This document shows positions 1 to 12,389 of a stretch of DNA of 64,000 bases, piece after piece; position 1 is the stretch's first letter, and each line of letters begins with the position of its first letter. The translations under genes were made by a program, and so were the position numbers. Origin of the DNA: Mactromeris polynyma (lineage: Eukaryota; Mollusca; Bivalvia; Venerida; Mactridae). The stretch is from NCBI GenBank assembly GCA_032209605.1, contig JASFXZ010000001.1, positions 31,190,619-31,254,618 on the forward strand. The letters run 5' to 3'. The notes under the pieces are model-generated. The model was not told the origin of the DNA. It was given only the letters and a program-made list of their open reading frames with translations, and did not search any database.

Positions 1-86
1 GTGTTATATCCTCTAAAACATGTTAAGACTTTTGCTAGATAGCTTACCATGTAAAATACAATACTGCTAATATAAATTTGTTCCTT

Positions 87-379
87 TAGTTCTGTCTCGA
101 GTGTCTGGGGATACCCCATGTTGCTTACACTGTGATGAAATAGACTAGTTCTGTCTCGAGTGTCTGGGGATACCCCATGTTGCTTACACAGTGATGAAAT
201 AGACTAGTTCTGTCTTGAGTGTCTGGGATACCCCATGTTGCTTACACAGTGATGAAATAGACTAGTTCTGTCTCGAGTGTCTGGGGATACCCCATGTTGC
301 TTACACAGTGATGAAATAGACTAGTTCTGTCTCGAGTGTCTGGGGATACCCCATGTTGCTTACACAGTGATGAAATAGA
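87..379. repeat. 59-bp tandem repeat, five copies
   Basis: Five near-identical units begin at about 91, 150, 209, 267 and 326. Each contains 'tctgtctcgagtgtctgggg' and ends with 'gtgatgaaatag'. The third unit has lost one G and has one C-to-T change. The array stops at about 379. No coding frame runs through it. It may be a minisatellite in an intron or in an untranslated region of a gene outside the window. Confidence 0.93.
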
Positions 380-420
380 AGTAGTTGAAGTCTATAAAAC
401 ACGCTACTTGGACTCATCTT

Positions 421-616
421 AAGCCATCCTTAAAAAATTGTTTGCGGTTACAAATTTTATCAGTGGGTAGGTAGTTTTTTTTGTTTAGTACTGTAATGCC
501 TAAAAGTCTGCAAAAAAATCTTTTTTCATTGATGAACCTGAAAAAATAAATTGAGTCGCAGCATTTTTCATGAGGCGATCGCGTAACTGCAAACAAACAA
601 TTTCTAAGGTTGGCTT
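421..616. mobile_element. MITE family 1, complete copy with terminal inverted repeats
   Basis: The left end reads 'aagccatccttaaaaaattg' and the right end is its near reverse complement, ending 'aatttctaaggttggctt'. This gives imperfect inverted repeats of about 25 bases around a T-rich body that contains 'gggtaggtag' and 'aaataaattgagtcg'. Related copies lie near 6536, 17323 and 26225. The 196-base length and lack of coding capacity fit a non-autonomous DNA transposon. The 240-base minus-strand reading frame over it is incidental. Confidence 0.75.
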
Positions 617-619
617 GAT

Positions 620-3600
620 CAAAATGTTTTGATAAAACTAAATTACTCTTCAAGATGATGGTAACATTAATACAACAACTTAGTATCTATACATGCTTCT
701 TTATATCATATGTATTGTAACCTTACCCATTCTAGTGGTGACAAATTAATGCTACAGTATTTATTACTATAACGAAAACATGTCCTGGTTTTTGTAGGTT
801 TAGGGGTATTATGTATTACCGCTACATACTGTTATTGTTTAGCTGATTTATATAATGTACTGTGCAATTTGTTATAAACATGTTCCTTTGAAATGAGTGT
901 TAATACTTAGTAGATAATTCTTTAAGATGATTTCATTATAAGCTAAGGATATATATAAACTATATCCATTAATGAAAAGAAACGATTTACCAATAATAGA
1001 GTGATCTTGTTGCTGTAAAGTGGTTATTTACCCCGCTTATTGCAGTGCTTTAATTTCATGGTAGAATGGAATCACAGGTTATTTGAAATTTAAGATGAAT
1101 AATACCAATAAAGTATTAAGCATACACACAAAATTAAGGAATTTGTTATTTTGCTAGAGGTCGAGTGTCATGGTAGAACTCAGAGTTTGAGCCCAGCTGA
1201 GTGGGGTTTCATGAACTTCACAATCCCTGAATTTGGTATGAGTACTGGTAAGAAACCCAGGAAGCAGTCACTGAGAGTTATAAGTATAAGTTGCAAGAAC
1301 TTGTTTCACAGTTGATGCAAAATAAATAAATAAAATATACTTACTTGTAAAAATGGGAAAATCGATGGTGAATGCCTTCTTACGGATGTAGTCTATTGTA
1401 CAACACTTAACATTGTCACTTTTAGTATGTTCACCTAAACCCCACATTCATGAGTCCGAAACAGGTATTTTTCCTGACCTATGCGCCGAGCTAGCATAGG
1501 AATTACCTGTATCTGACTTGTGTTTTGCAGTTCCAGAAACTTATCAGGAAAATTACAATGCAATTGATTTAAAGATCATTTGTATAGAGGCATTAACATG
1601 CCATTTTCTCAAAATCTTGACTGACCCTATTTTGATATAAGTAGGACAACATGTATCTGTCTTTAAACTTTTAGTAGGAACCAAATAGCCATGACAATTA
1701 AAACTCTGATTTAACTACTAAAATTTGCCAATTTTTTTCTCCAAGTATATACTTTATAACAAAATTGCATTAGTTTATCAAATACAATTGATAACTAATT
1801 GAAAACTAGTGTCAGTCTAGCTTTTGTTGCTGTGTTTCTACATATTGAAAAATTAAGATGTTGCGAAAATTTACTGCTGTACGGCAGCTTGAAATCAGAA
1901 TAGGCCTTTGGCATAGCAGTATTTTGATAGATTTTCATTTTCTATGTTATTATTGTATTATTGTGGGTTAATGAAGTTGAACTTATAGTAGAAAATGTGG
2001 GTAAATGAAAGAATGTGATTTATGCGCTGTGACTTTTATATTCTGTTGTACATGTCAGCTTTTATTGGAAAAACGAATGTGTTAATGTGTGTGAAAGAAA
2101 TGCATTGCTATTTTCTAGCTATGCAATTGAACATTTTATAAAAATGAAATTTTCTTTTAGAATGTGGAAGTGAAATGATCTGTGATTAGCTTGTGAATAT
2201 TTTTTTCAATTTCTTTTATAATGTAAATGCTTAATATGGTACATGCATGTTAGACTAAGATATGTAGATTTTTTTCAGTGGTTGGTAAGAAAAGTGAATT
2301 AATCAGAAATTTATGTTGTTTGTTGATGAGCGGGATATTTTTTTTTTAAATTGACTAGAACACATGCACCATGAGAGTTAGTACAAGGTACTGCCTTGGT
2401 TGAATAATTACTGCAGATTAGAAATATAACTGACTGCGGATTCGAAATATTTTAATGGCCTGCAAGCATACAAATTGATGTATTTGTACCAAGTATTAAA
2501 TGGGACTGTTTCTTATAAAATGATACTCTAGGTCATTTGATGGTATGACAGAATTATATGGATCCTGTGTAATTTCATGATAGCAATACTATACACTTTG
2601 TTTCAAATAGTTTAAACTTTTACTATACTTCTTTTCTTTGATTTGGAAGACCTTATACGCTTCGACCTATGTGCTCATGCCCAATCACTTTTAGAAATTG
2701 TTTGGATCGAGACTTAATGGAAGCATGAAATTAAGCAAAATTGAAAATGTAATTTTAATTATTGAATGTTTACCAGTATTTTGATGTACCGTAATTATAT
2801 TGTATTTAAATTTGACTGAAACCATTAATGTGATAGTTTTTTTCACAATGAATTTTTTTTAACTTATGTACTGGTATATAAAATAGCAGATTTGCGGCTT
2901 TGGATTATAACTTTGTCCTGGAAATAAGAGCAACCAAATCATGTCGTGGCTTTGTGTATTCATATTGTAAAAGCATTAATGTATTAAGCCATTGATGAAA
3001 AAGTCTCTAATATATTTTGTAGAATAGCTGTGAAATAAAGTCATTAATAATTTTGTGAAGAGAATATTTCTGTTGATATGAATTTGTGGCAATATTGAGC
3101 GGCCTATCTAAGTCGTATTGTCATATTTGCAAGGCTTTGATATAAATGGGTTTTACATTGATGATGTGCATGGAGTCGGGTCAATTTTTATATAGTGATT
3201 TTAACACTTCTTTTTGAAAATTGTGTCGTAGAATTTGGACTACAAAATTATGTAATCTTGTTGTGCAAATGTTTGTTGTGAAAAAGTTTGGTGGATCGCG
3301 CTAAATATAAATTCAAATAATGAATTCTTTCAATGGTTCATTATGACAAACTTCCAAGTTGATGTAAGAAATTTGCGCTTATTGAATTTATCCAAGCGTA
3401 AATTCTGACGGGACTTTGATGTTAAACAAATATTCAGTGAATGTCGGGATGGAATGATTACACACAGTGTAAAATAACATTGTGACAATTTTCCATGCCG
3501 AGTACTTGGATTGGAGATTAATAATTGTTTCCTCGGGATATATATTGTCAGATGATACTGTTTCTATATAAAACATGGAACTTATAGAAATTAGCTTATT

Positions 3601-4650
3601 ATTGTTAATTGTATTCGATTGATTTCTAGAATCTACAATTACTGAGTGTGTGGAATTCATTTCTCGATGGCACTTGGTTAAAAATATCAAACATTCTTTG
3701 ACTGAATAAAATGCCAATTGAGTTGGGCATTATTATTATAGATAATTGGATGTAGAGTAATTAAATCAATTTTTGAATTTTTTATTTGTTGCTGTTTGGT
3801 GTCGCCTTATATTAAACTGTTTTACATTGACTGAATGGAAATGTCTTTAAATGTGAATCAATTAGGAATTTCCAAGGGAAACTTAGAATTTGTTTTCTTT
3901 GCGTATAGGCTGTTTGTAAATTTTTGAGATTGCATATGAAAGTTATATTGGACAGAATTGTTATTACATGTAGTTTTTATTTCATAAATTCCTACTTTAC
4001 TAAGTTCCAGTTTTACGAGTATTGGACTATTAAACCTATTCCGACAGATTTTTTCTGTGTAATGTATTTTCTACAGATTTCTGATGCGTTCAATCCTCCC
4101 AATTCTCAGTCATTATAAAATATGTGTTTAAAAATGTAACAATGGACTTTTGAATTGAAAAGGTATATTTTTTAACACATCCAAATGAATGTGAATGCAC
4201 AATTTTCAGCTTACTTGATAAATTATGGTGCTTTTTGTAACTATTCCAAACATGTGGTTGCTATAATCCCAACCTGCTTAAACTTTCACCTTTTCTGTCC
4301 TTGAGTGTAGTTTACTATTTCATTTCTCCTCGGTTAGATTTAATGTGATGTATTAACCTTTAATTGATTGGAAATCTATTAGAAAGCTCCGCCTATGATT
4401 TTTGTATTCAAATAGTCGGGCAATTGAATTCAAATTTTTTTGTTCAATTTGACTTGAAGAATGGGTTTTGATATAGTATATAATGGTTGGACTGAATAGA
4501 ATTTTGATTTTAATTAAAAATATTCTGTATGTATACATAGCTAAAGAGTGAATTTTTAGGTTAAATCAACTGCTGTTGGAATTTTTTGGGTAATTCGATA
4601 ATTACTATGAAACTTCTGATAGTTGAATGGAACTGTGGCTTCTAACTAGG
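620..4650. other. AT-rich stretch without a supported gene
   Basis: Apart from the SINE-like fragment at 1141-1335, this 4 kb is unique-looking T-rich DNA without coding-like frames, splice-framed exons or strong repeats. An AATAAA lies at 3034-3039. The even T-rich texture of about 1900-3060 could be the 3' UTR of an unseen plus-strand gene to the left, but nothing in the window proves it. The short frames here have no exon-like borders. Confidence 0.5.
1141..1335 (+). mobile_element. SINE-like element C, forward copy
   Basis: Contains 'ggtcgagtgtcatggtagaa', 'tttgagcccagctgag', 'cacaatccctgaatttggta', 'ggaagcagtcactgagag' and 'gttgcaagaacttgtttcac', then an 'aaataaataaataaa' tail. Reverse copies lie at 17578-17760, 23826-24370, 33535-33712 and 43076-43215, and a forward copy at 59350-59540. 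The better-preserved heads in the reverse copies look tRNA-like, with A-box and B-box resemblance, so I call it a tRNA-derived SINE. Confidence 0.6.
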
Positions 4651-4657
4651 GGCACGG

Positions 4658-5085
4658 TATATAAACTGTGATCGAAACAGTACTGACATCTTATCTTGTA
4701 GTAACTCTTGTGCATACAAAGAATTTCGAAGGATTCTACAGGGATAAAATTGCTTTAGTCAGTACCCTATTATTGCTTTGTGTATTTAATGCTTCCATGT
4801 TGGTGTCGAAGGTTACCGGACTTAATGAGTACGAAGTTGTTTTGATAGGGATGTGAGTATTAGTGTCACAACTGTGTCAACTCTGTATAGACACGCAGAT
4901 AGAAAGTTTATTCAATGAATTAAAAATGGATATGAGTGAATATTACGAGATGAGTTACGAACACTGTGAACAGTATCTTGCTTTATGCTCCAGTTTTGAT
5001 CCAATAGACATGAGGACGAGATCGTACCCGGTCGCTGGATTTATCGTTCCATACAAATGCTACGAGCTTAGAAAACAGGAGAAGT
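4658..5085 (+). other. Candidate first exon of unknown gene, with TATA-like box
   Basis: TATATAAA lies at 4658-4665. Further downstream the composition becomes more coding-like. The frame from an ATG at 4926 is open up to a good donor (T|gtaagt after 5085), giving about 54 residues that begin MDMSEYYEMSYEHC and end YKCYELRKQEKC. The exon would end in phase 1. The first CEP295 exon at 19952 needs exactly one base to complete its upstream codon, so the two are frame-compatible; chance alone gives that one time in three. The same frame upstream is open from 4665 except for one TGA at 4854-4856, and includes a hydrophobic run (IALVSTLLLLCVF). I do not recognise the protein. It could be a 5' exon of CEP295, another gene or chance. 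Confidence 0.25.
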
Positions 5086-5099
5086 GTAAGTAGTACAAG

Positions 5100-6530
5100 T
5101 ATTGTAGTAAGTTAAATGCAAATATTGTTGTGTTAATTGAAATTTAAGGTGAAGGTCACATTGGCGATAGGGGTACAGGTGTCAGGAGGTGGTGGTTTTA
5201 CCCGGCGTGTCCATAGATCAGTCCTGGAAGCGATTAATCCTGTGTCCGGCCATCTTGCTTAGCGCACATTGATGTTACCTTATAATTAGAGTCATTCCTA
5301 GCGTGATATACATTTGTGTATCTTTTCTATTGAAGCACAATTATTGTTGTTGATGCTGATCTGTGAGTGCGGTCTTGTGCCATTTATGTAATTCAACAGA
5401 TCTGTATCTATAGAGAATTTCTTATTCTGTCTTTCTGTTTGAGTTTGCTACCTTGATGTCATCTAGCATAGGCTTCAAATTGCATGCATTTCAATTGTGA
5501 AAAACATGAATATTTCATAATAAAATTACAACTCGCGATAAATAATTGTTACAAACTAATGATTGCTATTTATATACATTTGGTGTTACGGCTTGAATTG
5601 GAATAATGAATTGTAAACAGTTACACTTTTCATGTTCAGCTAGTAACAGGTTCTGATTGGGTAAATGAAAGATGAATAAACTATGTGCTTGTTTTAGTTT
5701 TTAGAGTGAATAGATTAGTTCAGTATTTTAATGAACGGATATTCGGAGTGTGTACAGTGTATAATATACTACATGTGTTTGCGTTTTCTTTTGTGCTGGT
5801 ATGGTCTTGTATAAGAGTATTCGCTAGGTCGGTTATGGCATATTGGTGGTAGTGTTCATGAAACTTTTACTCCCTGTCAACTCAACTACCTCCGATAAGG
5901 AAGACAAAAACAACATATGTTTCAAATTACTGTTTAATTTGTAAGTTATGAGTAGCACTTAGGCAACCGACTACATTGTGGGTGACTGAATAACATAGTC
6001 ATAATACAACATGGTTATCAACATAATTTATGCACTTAATTATATTACTTTTGACATGACTGTTTAAAACCTGGTTATGTATTCTTGCATAAAATAACAT
6101 ATATCTTGATAAACTTTAAGGAAAGCAGGTATTAATGTGTCGACTGCCCAAAACTGAATGACTTTCGAAACCTAAAACGCAAGCATGAAAATCTTGGGCA
6201 CAAGCACCTGCTAGTGACACCTATCGGAGATATTCAACATTTATAAATTAATTTTCTTCTAATTAAATTTTTTCAAACAGAGAACATTACATGTGGTAGA
6301 TCTATGTGCTTGAAATGTTATTTCATGAATGTCACAGGTTAAACATTGAATGTATTTAAGCAAACATCTAATTATTACAAGAATAGATCATTATTCCAGT
6401 TATTATTACAGATTAAAGGATTTATACTTTGAGTCATTGAACTAATAATTTTGTATCCTGTTATTTCCTTGAGATTTGTCATGCCTGAATATACGGTCAG
6501 TTTGTGTACATTATGTACTGTTGTACAGTA
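5100..6530. other. Non-coding stretch, nothing recognised
   Basis: I see no exon-like frame, repeat array or inverted-repeat element here. If the candidate exon ending at 5085 is real, this is the start of its intron. Confidence 0.5.
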
Positions 6531-6535
6531 TATCT

Positions 6536-6660
6536 TAGGCCATCCTAAAAAAATTGTTTGTTTACGGTTACACAGCCCAGAAGTGAGTAGGTAGGTAGGT
6601 GTTTTTTCCCGTTAAGTACTGTAATAATAGACTAAAAGACCTAAAAGAAAAGTCAATTAA
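6536..6660. mobile_element. MITE family 1, degraded copy
   Basis: 'ttaggccatcctaaaaaaat' followed by 'tgtttgtttacggttaca', a 'gtgagtaggtaggtaggt' block, and 'taagtactgtaat' match the left half and body of the copy at 421-616. The right terminal repeat is missing or too diverged to see. Confidence 0.6.
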
Positions 6661-6744
6661 ACTTGTATTGATGAACTTAATTCAAACACCAAAAATAGAG
6701 GATATGCCATTGCAAGAATCAGATCTCATTGTGAAAGGTCAACA

Positions 6745-6880
6745 TAGCAGGGGTTCCATTTGACCCGGGACTACGGGTTTTGACCCGGGTGTTTTCAAAA
6801 AGACGCCGAAATGACCCGTAGTAATTTCAGTCTGTGCATCAGCGTGACCCGGGGCAATTTTAATATATTGACTTCCGTGC
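6745..6880. mobile_element. Left part of MITE family 8-like element
   Basis: 'aggggttccatttgacccgg' matches the left terminus of the complete element at 42691-42887 and of the related one at about 8924. The rest is rich in 'gacccgg' and diverges. No matching right terminus was found, so this is a fragment or a relative. Confidence 0.45.
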
Positions 6881-7039
6881 GTCATCAATTTCAATCCTAT
6901 GAAGTCATAACACAGAATGGCATTTCTATCACAGCAAGACGTCGGAACAGCAGACATTCTAATTGTATAAACAGTATATTCAGTATCGATCGATAACATA
7001 AACAACAGGCTGTCAAAATTTAAGCTCCGCCTTCCGCAC

Positions 7040-7160
7040 CATATATGTAAAGCGACATTTGATGGTTGACCAATGAGCGCTACGCTGTGTTAAGGATATC
7101 ATTTATGCGAGTATTTGTAACCATGTATGCACGCGTGTTGATGACAATACAGGTAACGAG
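7040..7160 (+). promoter_or_regulatory. Possible promoter region
   Basis: This block is more GC-rich than its surroundings. It has a CCAAT sequence ('gaccaatgagcgc', near 7069) and 'gtatgcacgcgtg'. A potential donor 'acaatacag|gtaacg' follows at about 7152. It precedes a duplicated segment with TATATAAAA motifs. It may be the start of a 5' untranslated exon for CEP295, but this is inference only. Confidence 0.18.
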
Positions 7161-7163
7161 TAA

Positions 7164-7546
7164 AGTCTGTCATAAATCGATAAACCAAAGCGACCCGTCA
7201 AAGGTGTGAACGGTAGTACAAACGTTTTGGTAGTTTTAATTGGAGACAGAAAACTGTTGTCTTCCATCGTAGACACGAGTAGAAAATTTATTTGTTCTCA
7301 AGGGCCCTTCTTACGCATATATAAAATTAAAACTGCGAAAAATACACGGTAACATTTAATTAGTCTGTCATAGATCGATAAAACAAAGCGATCCGTGAAA
7401 TGTGTGAACGGACGTTCGAAAGTTTTGTTGTTACAACAGTTATAATTGGAGACGGTCGTCTTTCATCGTAGACACGTGTAGAATTATTTTTGTTATCAAT
7501 GGCCTTTCTCACGCATATATAAAACTGTGAAAAATACCCGGTAAGT
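7164..7546. repeat. Tandem duplication, about 198-bp unit, two copies
   Basis: The copies begin at 7164 and 7362 with 'agtctgtcat.aatcgataaa'. Both contain 'attggagac', 'catcgtagacacg', 'acgcatatataaaa' and 'gaaaaatac.cggtaa'. The second copy ends in a near-consensus splice donor (ccg|gtaagt, gt at 7541), where the first has 'cacggtaaca'. Both copies carry a TATA-like box shortly before that point. Confidence 0.8.
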
Positions 7547-7559
7547 AATGATAGGGTCA

Positions 7560-8670
7560 ATTATTCTGAAATACCTGTACAAAACATTTTTCGGCACAGC
7601 CGTACTAATATGGTTTTTGCTATTTGCATATCAGTGTTGTGTAAACCAATCAAATCTTACGTTAACCACCAATGCTTTTTCTCTTCAACCAAACAATGTT
7701 TGTAACCCTGACGCGGATTGGTAAATAACCTTTCGATGCATGGTATGTTATCTTTAAACGAAATCCACTGAATCCATTTGGGATCTGAAGTGACCAGCAA
7801 TAATGACATCTCGGCATTTTTATGTTGCACACCAAATATTAACCTTCAAATTGCGCCAACCATCTTTTTTCAAGATATTTCTTGTTTCTAATCATTGGCT
7901 TACTGAATAAATAAGGAATTTGTGGTAAACTTTCTGCCCTAAATTCTTTGGATATTGAATTGATATTTACCTTGTGTATCGAAATTACTATCTCAATTAC
8001 ATATATATATATTAAGAAAAATCTCATTTATATGAAGATATGGTTTATTGTTCACCATCAAATTATAAATAGATGAGTGCTATCTGACACCAAATATTCA
8101 CTTATTCTTTGAATTTATTCAACATTTGCTCTTTTGAAATATAATATAGTCTGATATTGTGGGTTACGCTTTGTACGTCTGCTTTGTTATTATAATTTTT
8201 TATTTGCGTTACTGAAATACAAATTCATAGTTTTGTATTTGATTAAATACATAGTACACAGTATTTATTAAAAAATAGTTTATTATGAATTTGAGCTATC
8301 TATTGTTATGTTCAACATGTTATAACATATACCGGTAAATTTTATTGATACACAATACATGATATTAGACATTTAGACCTTGATGAGTTCTGATTTTTGT
8401 TATTGAGACATCAATCTGCCTTTCTGATTTAACGCATCCCCTTCTGTCAGACTGATTTGCTTATTTTTGTTTAAAAAATTGCAATCCTTAACTGAAAGTA
8501 TTAAATAAAGTTGCAATGGTCCCTAAAAATTGTGTGTTTTTTAAAAAAAAAATTCACCTTAAACAAATGACTGGGCACAAAACAAAGGGAGACCACTTAA
8601 GTTAATGATTTCTCATGAAACAAAAATCAAAGTACTGAAATTGCATTTTAGTTTCAACATAACAATGAAT
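7560..8670. other. AT-rich stretch, nothing recognised
   Basis: Contains only a short (ta)n run at about 7999-8012 and simple AT-rich sequence. No exon-like frame was seen on either strand. Confidence 0.5.
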
Positions 8671-8679
8671 GGGGCATTC

Positions 8680-8880
8680 TCTCCAGGCTGGGCCTTTCTT
8701 GAGCAACAACCTCACTGCAACAAAAGTATTGGCTTTTCCTTTGAATTTTCTATCAAATTAACGTCTAGAGCAAAAACCTCGCAACAAAAGCTCAAAGATG
8801 CATCTCAATGGATATTGTTCTGTACTGTATGCATTTCAACTTTACCCTTTCCAATTAAGAATACTATATTACTGTAACGA
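8680..8880. mobile_element. Possible MITE family 11 copy
   Basis: 'gagcaacaacctcactgcaa', 'agagcaaaaacctcgcaaca' and a right end 'tactgtaacgac' resemble elements at 21440-21600 and 51721-51897, which share 'gcaacaacctctc' motifs. The copies are diverged, so family membership is tentative. Confidence 0.35.
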
Positions 8881-8923
8881 CCATCTGTCTGTATCTTTTG
8901 TCATGGTTATGAATATGACTTTC

Positions 8924-9076
8924 AAGGGTTCCATTTGACTCTGTAGTTGACAATAAGCCACATTTTGAACATTCAGGATTTTTACTGAAGGGCCATTTTT
9001 CTCTAAATTGTATTGGCATTTTGGTAAAATCTGGTAAAAAAATATAAAAATGACCATTGAGATTCAGCATCTAGCG
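8924..9076. mobile_element. MITE family 8, diverged copy
   Basis: Begins 'caagggttccatttgac' and ends 'gattcagcatctagcgga'. The order of shared pieces ('aagccacattt', 'cattcaggattt', 'aaatctggtaaa', 'aaaatgaccattgagatt') matches the complete copy at 42691-42887. Confidence 0.6.
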
Positions 9077-9079
9077 GAT

Positions 9080-11180
9080 CACTTGACTGTTACTGTTAAT
9101 GAGGTATAAAGTAGTTTATGTAACCACATTTTCATGGTGTCTGACTTAATATGTGCTGTGTTTGCAGTTACATTTCATGAACTACATTGGCAATAGTCCC
9201 TGTGTCTGTATATAGATCTCATCACTTCTTTATAGTTCAATAATGGACGTAATTGATTTAATTTTGTTTAATAAGCATGTAGCGACTAACTAACTCATTC
9301 TTGTAATGGGCCAAAGATAAAAATGCTATTGTGTTCAACACAAAGCCAACATGAAACAACATGCAATACATTGGTATTGTTTTGTGATACAAAGATTGTA
9401 TTTGGAATCACTCGACCATTTACAGTGCTATTTTGTTGTACTATATTATATTATTATGACTTTAAGAACACATGCCCCCCCCCCTTTTTAAGTTTATGCG
9501 TACAAATACGGATATATATTGTTTATTTTAGGAATTGTTTAGTGGTCTTTAACTTTAAGACTTAATTATACAAAAAATGTATATAGTAGCTTGATAAATG
9601 TTTATTGTTTATGATAATACTTACTTAATCAATAATTCTGTTCTGTTGTCTTTTATTTATTGTGCGGGATATTGACTTTAAAGGTTTAAAATATTGAAAA
9701 ATTGTCCAATATCTTACAGTGATGACCTATAAGTGGAATTATCTTCGCATTTTATACTGTTCAGTGGAAATGAAGGAAAAAAATCGTATACCAAAATATT
9801 TCTATGATGGATTTTAGAATGGGGATATAATTCAGTTGGAAAATAATTTCTGAAAGTTCTTGGATACAAAATTGTATTCTTAGTAAATAAAAAAGAAATA
9901 ATAAACCTCTTTAATTCGGGAAAAAAAATTGTGTATACCAAAATATTTATGGATTTAAGAATAGGTGTATAATTTAGTTAGAAATGACATCTTAAGTTTT
10001 TAGATGCAAAATTGTATTCTTCATAGATAAAAAAGAAATATTAAATCTTTATAATTTGGATGCAAAATCGATTCTTTGTTGGTGAAAACATGCATGCTGT
10101 ATGATTCTCTGTAAACATGTTTGTGAATGTCCTAGGCTTCCGTTCTCTGCATTTTGTTTCCTTTTACTGGTTGATGTGTCTTAAAAAGCAATTCAAAGTC
10201 ATTGAAAAAATCTGCAGAATGTTTTATGAGTTAATCCAATTTTGTTAGTTTTGTTAAATATTCTGTATATGTTCGTTCTGCTGTAATGCGATCAGATTAT
10301 ACATTAACATAAATAAAAAAAGAGGCTTAATTGCATTGGAGGTTTTAGCTTCCATAGATTAAATATATTTCGTATAATTATTAATAATATTCAACATGAT
10401 TTAAATTATTTTCATATTATTGCAATATTTAATATGTAATATCTGAATGATATATAATCATAAACTAGGTGGAGCATTCAAATCAAACTAAATGCCTTTT
10501 ATTCAAAAAAATGAAAAGGATAAAAAATGATCAATAAAAAATTGAAAATTAGACTCCGTTCCACATTGAATTGATATCTATAGCAGTATATACCGGTAGA
10601 TGTAATTTGAACCTTTCTGCTTACATGTTGATTTGTAAGCCATAGTTACACAATTTAAAGGCTTTCATCATCAAAACTGAACAGTTGGAAATTATTAATT
10701 GTGATATATAATTAAATATCAATTATTGAAATTATTGAAGAAAAATATAAGTGACAGAATGTGCTGAGCAAAGGACGTTTTATGAATAAAATAAGTTTGA
10801 TTTAAAGTGACAGTCCCACTGATGGCTTTGGAAAGGGCTGGTACCCGGTAATTGTAGTGACAGACATTGACTGAAGACAGGGATAATACAAACATAATGC
10901 TGTAATCAACGGTTCCCGGTTTGGTGCTCTGACATTTTCTTTTCAAGACTTCTGAAACTATTGCGGACTAAAAAACAACAAGGATGTATTTGGTAATGAA
11001 AAGTAAGTTTATTTATTTATAGTAATAATTTAAGGATGAAAGTGGAACTCTCAGTGTACCTGCATATAGTTAAGAGAACAGAAATACTGATTTTTCTTCC
11101 TTCACTAGCAATTATTGTAATAGCTTGTAGTTTATTTCCATCATTTATAACTTGTGTGGTTGTAAAGTGGGGTGTGGTTA
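9080..11180. other. AT-rich stretch, nothing firm
   Basis: A diverged direct repeat is visible in 9780-10060: 'gtataccaaaatatt' occurs twice, and 'aaaattgtattctt' with an 'aaaaaagaaata' neighbour also recurs. Otherwise I see no gene-like or element-like structure. Confidence 0.45.
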
Positions 11181-11187
11181 AACGGCT

Positions 11188-11412
11188 GCCCAGTAAGCTC
11201 AGTCGGTAGAGCGCTGTACATCAGGCACACTTTTTCCCTTTGATTTACTTCAATAGTGTCAGTGGTTGGCCCAACAGCCTCAATGTCAGAAAGGGAGGAG
11301 TGTAATGATGTGGGGTTAGTCTGGTTAGCTCAGACAGTAGAGCGCCATACTAGTGTTTAGGGGGTCGTGGGTTCGTGCCAATGTGGGGCGCACTTTTTCC
11401 CCTTGATTTACT
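11188..11412 (+). mobile_element. tRNA-derived SINE D, two partial heads
   Basis: Two tRNA-like A-box regions occur in series: 'agctcagtcggtagagcgc' near 11199 and 'agctcagacagtagagcgcc' near 11325. The second has a B-box-like 'gtgggttcgtgcc'. Each is followed by 'gcacactttttccc' or 'gcgcactttttcccc' and 'ttgatttact'. The shared non-tRNA 3' piece shows that these are SINE copies rather than tRNA genes. Confidence 0.6.
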
Positions 11413-11429
11413 GCAGTTATAAACTTAGA

Positions 11430-12080
11430 TTCCTTATACAATATTCAATGACAGTGTAGTCAAAATAAGCTTACATTAATGTAACAGTATGTTAGAGTTA
11501 ATAACTTGCTCATTGTAAGTTCTGAGATTGTTGCACACTGCGCCACATGCTGTGCCATTTAGTCTCGATTCTTGCCCCCAATCCATGCCAGGTATGTTTA
11601 ACCTTCATTTAAATTATCAAGTTATGCTTCTGAAGAAGCAGTATTATTTATTCATTTAATTTGTATCAAGAACTTTATATTCAGGTCAATAACATATCTA
11701 AAAGTTTCACATAGGTTTGATTTCGTCTTTTTATCAGACTTGGCAAAAATATCACTTTGATGTTGAGTGGTATTGATCACATTTCGAGATCCAATCATGG
11801 TTGTATTTACATACTTAACCTTGGTACTATACCCACATTTGGTATCTACCTGTGTAGTAATACATCTTTTATCTTTGCGCTTAGGCCAAAAAATATGTCT
11901 GGTTTCTAGAACTTGGGGGGAAAACAGTCTAGTTGGTGGTTTATTTTAGGGGATTCATTTTTTCGAACAAAAGTTCTTGCTTTTGTATTTGGAATGAGAT
12001 CATCATATCTTAGTTTCCGGATTTTTTGCGATTAAAAGTTTGGGTTGGGAGTGTCCGACATCTTCCAGGGCCCTTGATCC
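11430..12080. other. Non-coding stretch, nothing recognised
   Basis: No exon-like frame, tandem repeat or inverted-repeat element stood out here. Confidence 0.4.
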
Positions 12081-12084
12081 TCCA

Positions 12085-12170
12085 TTGTTGGGCCAACTAT
12101 TATCCCCCTTCTCCCCCCATTGAAATTAACCCCCGCCCACCTCCCCCCCATTGAAATTGAATTCCCTCAT
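12085..12170. repeat. C-run cluster
   Basis: Several runs of five to six C's occur within 70 bases, with 'ccccccattgaaatt' present twice. On the minus strand this is a cluster of G-runs. It is most simply low-complexity sequence. Confidence 0.55.
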
Positions 12171-12389
12171 TCAATATTCAATCTTCCCCTTGGAGCCTAA
12201 AATGAGCATTGTATGTCTACACCAGTATGACATAGATCAGAAAGCTGTTGAAATGTTCCCCCAGTTTGCTTGAAATTCTCCCTATGAAGGTCTGCGACCC
12301 CTCCCCCAAAGTAGAGCGATGCCCCTCTGTCTCTTAGTCAGTTGGGATACAGGAAACAGCCATTTTCGGACTAACTGTGTTTAGGGTAA

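Noticed and set aside
4668..5093. Single protein with TGA readthrough (selenocysteine-like)
   Set aside because: Both reading frames lack a proper ATG at the left, no SECIS-like element was recognised, and one in-frame TGA in AT-rich DNA is unremarkable.
9714..9941. Small minus-strand gene
   Set aside because: AT-rich, no motif, within a diverged direct repeat.
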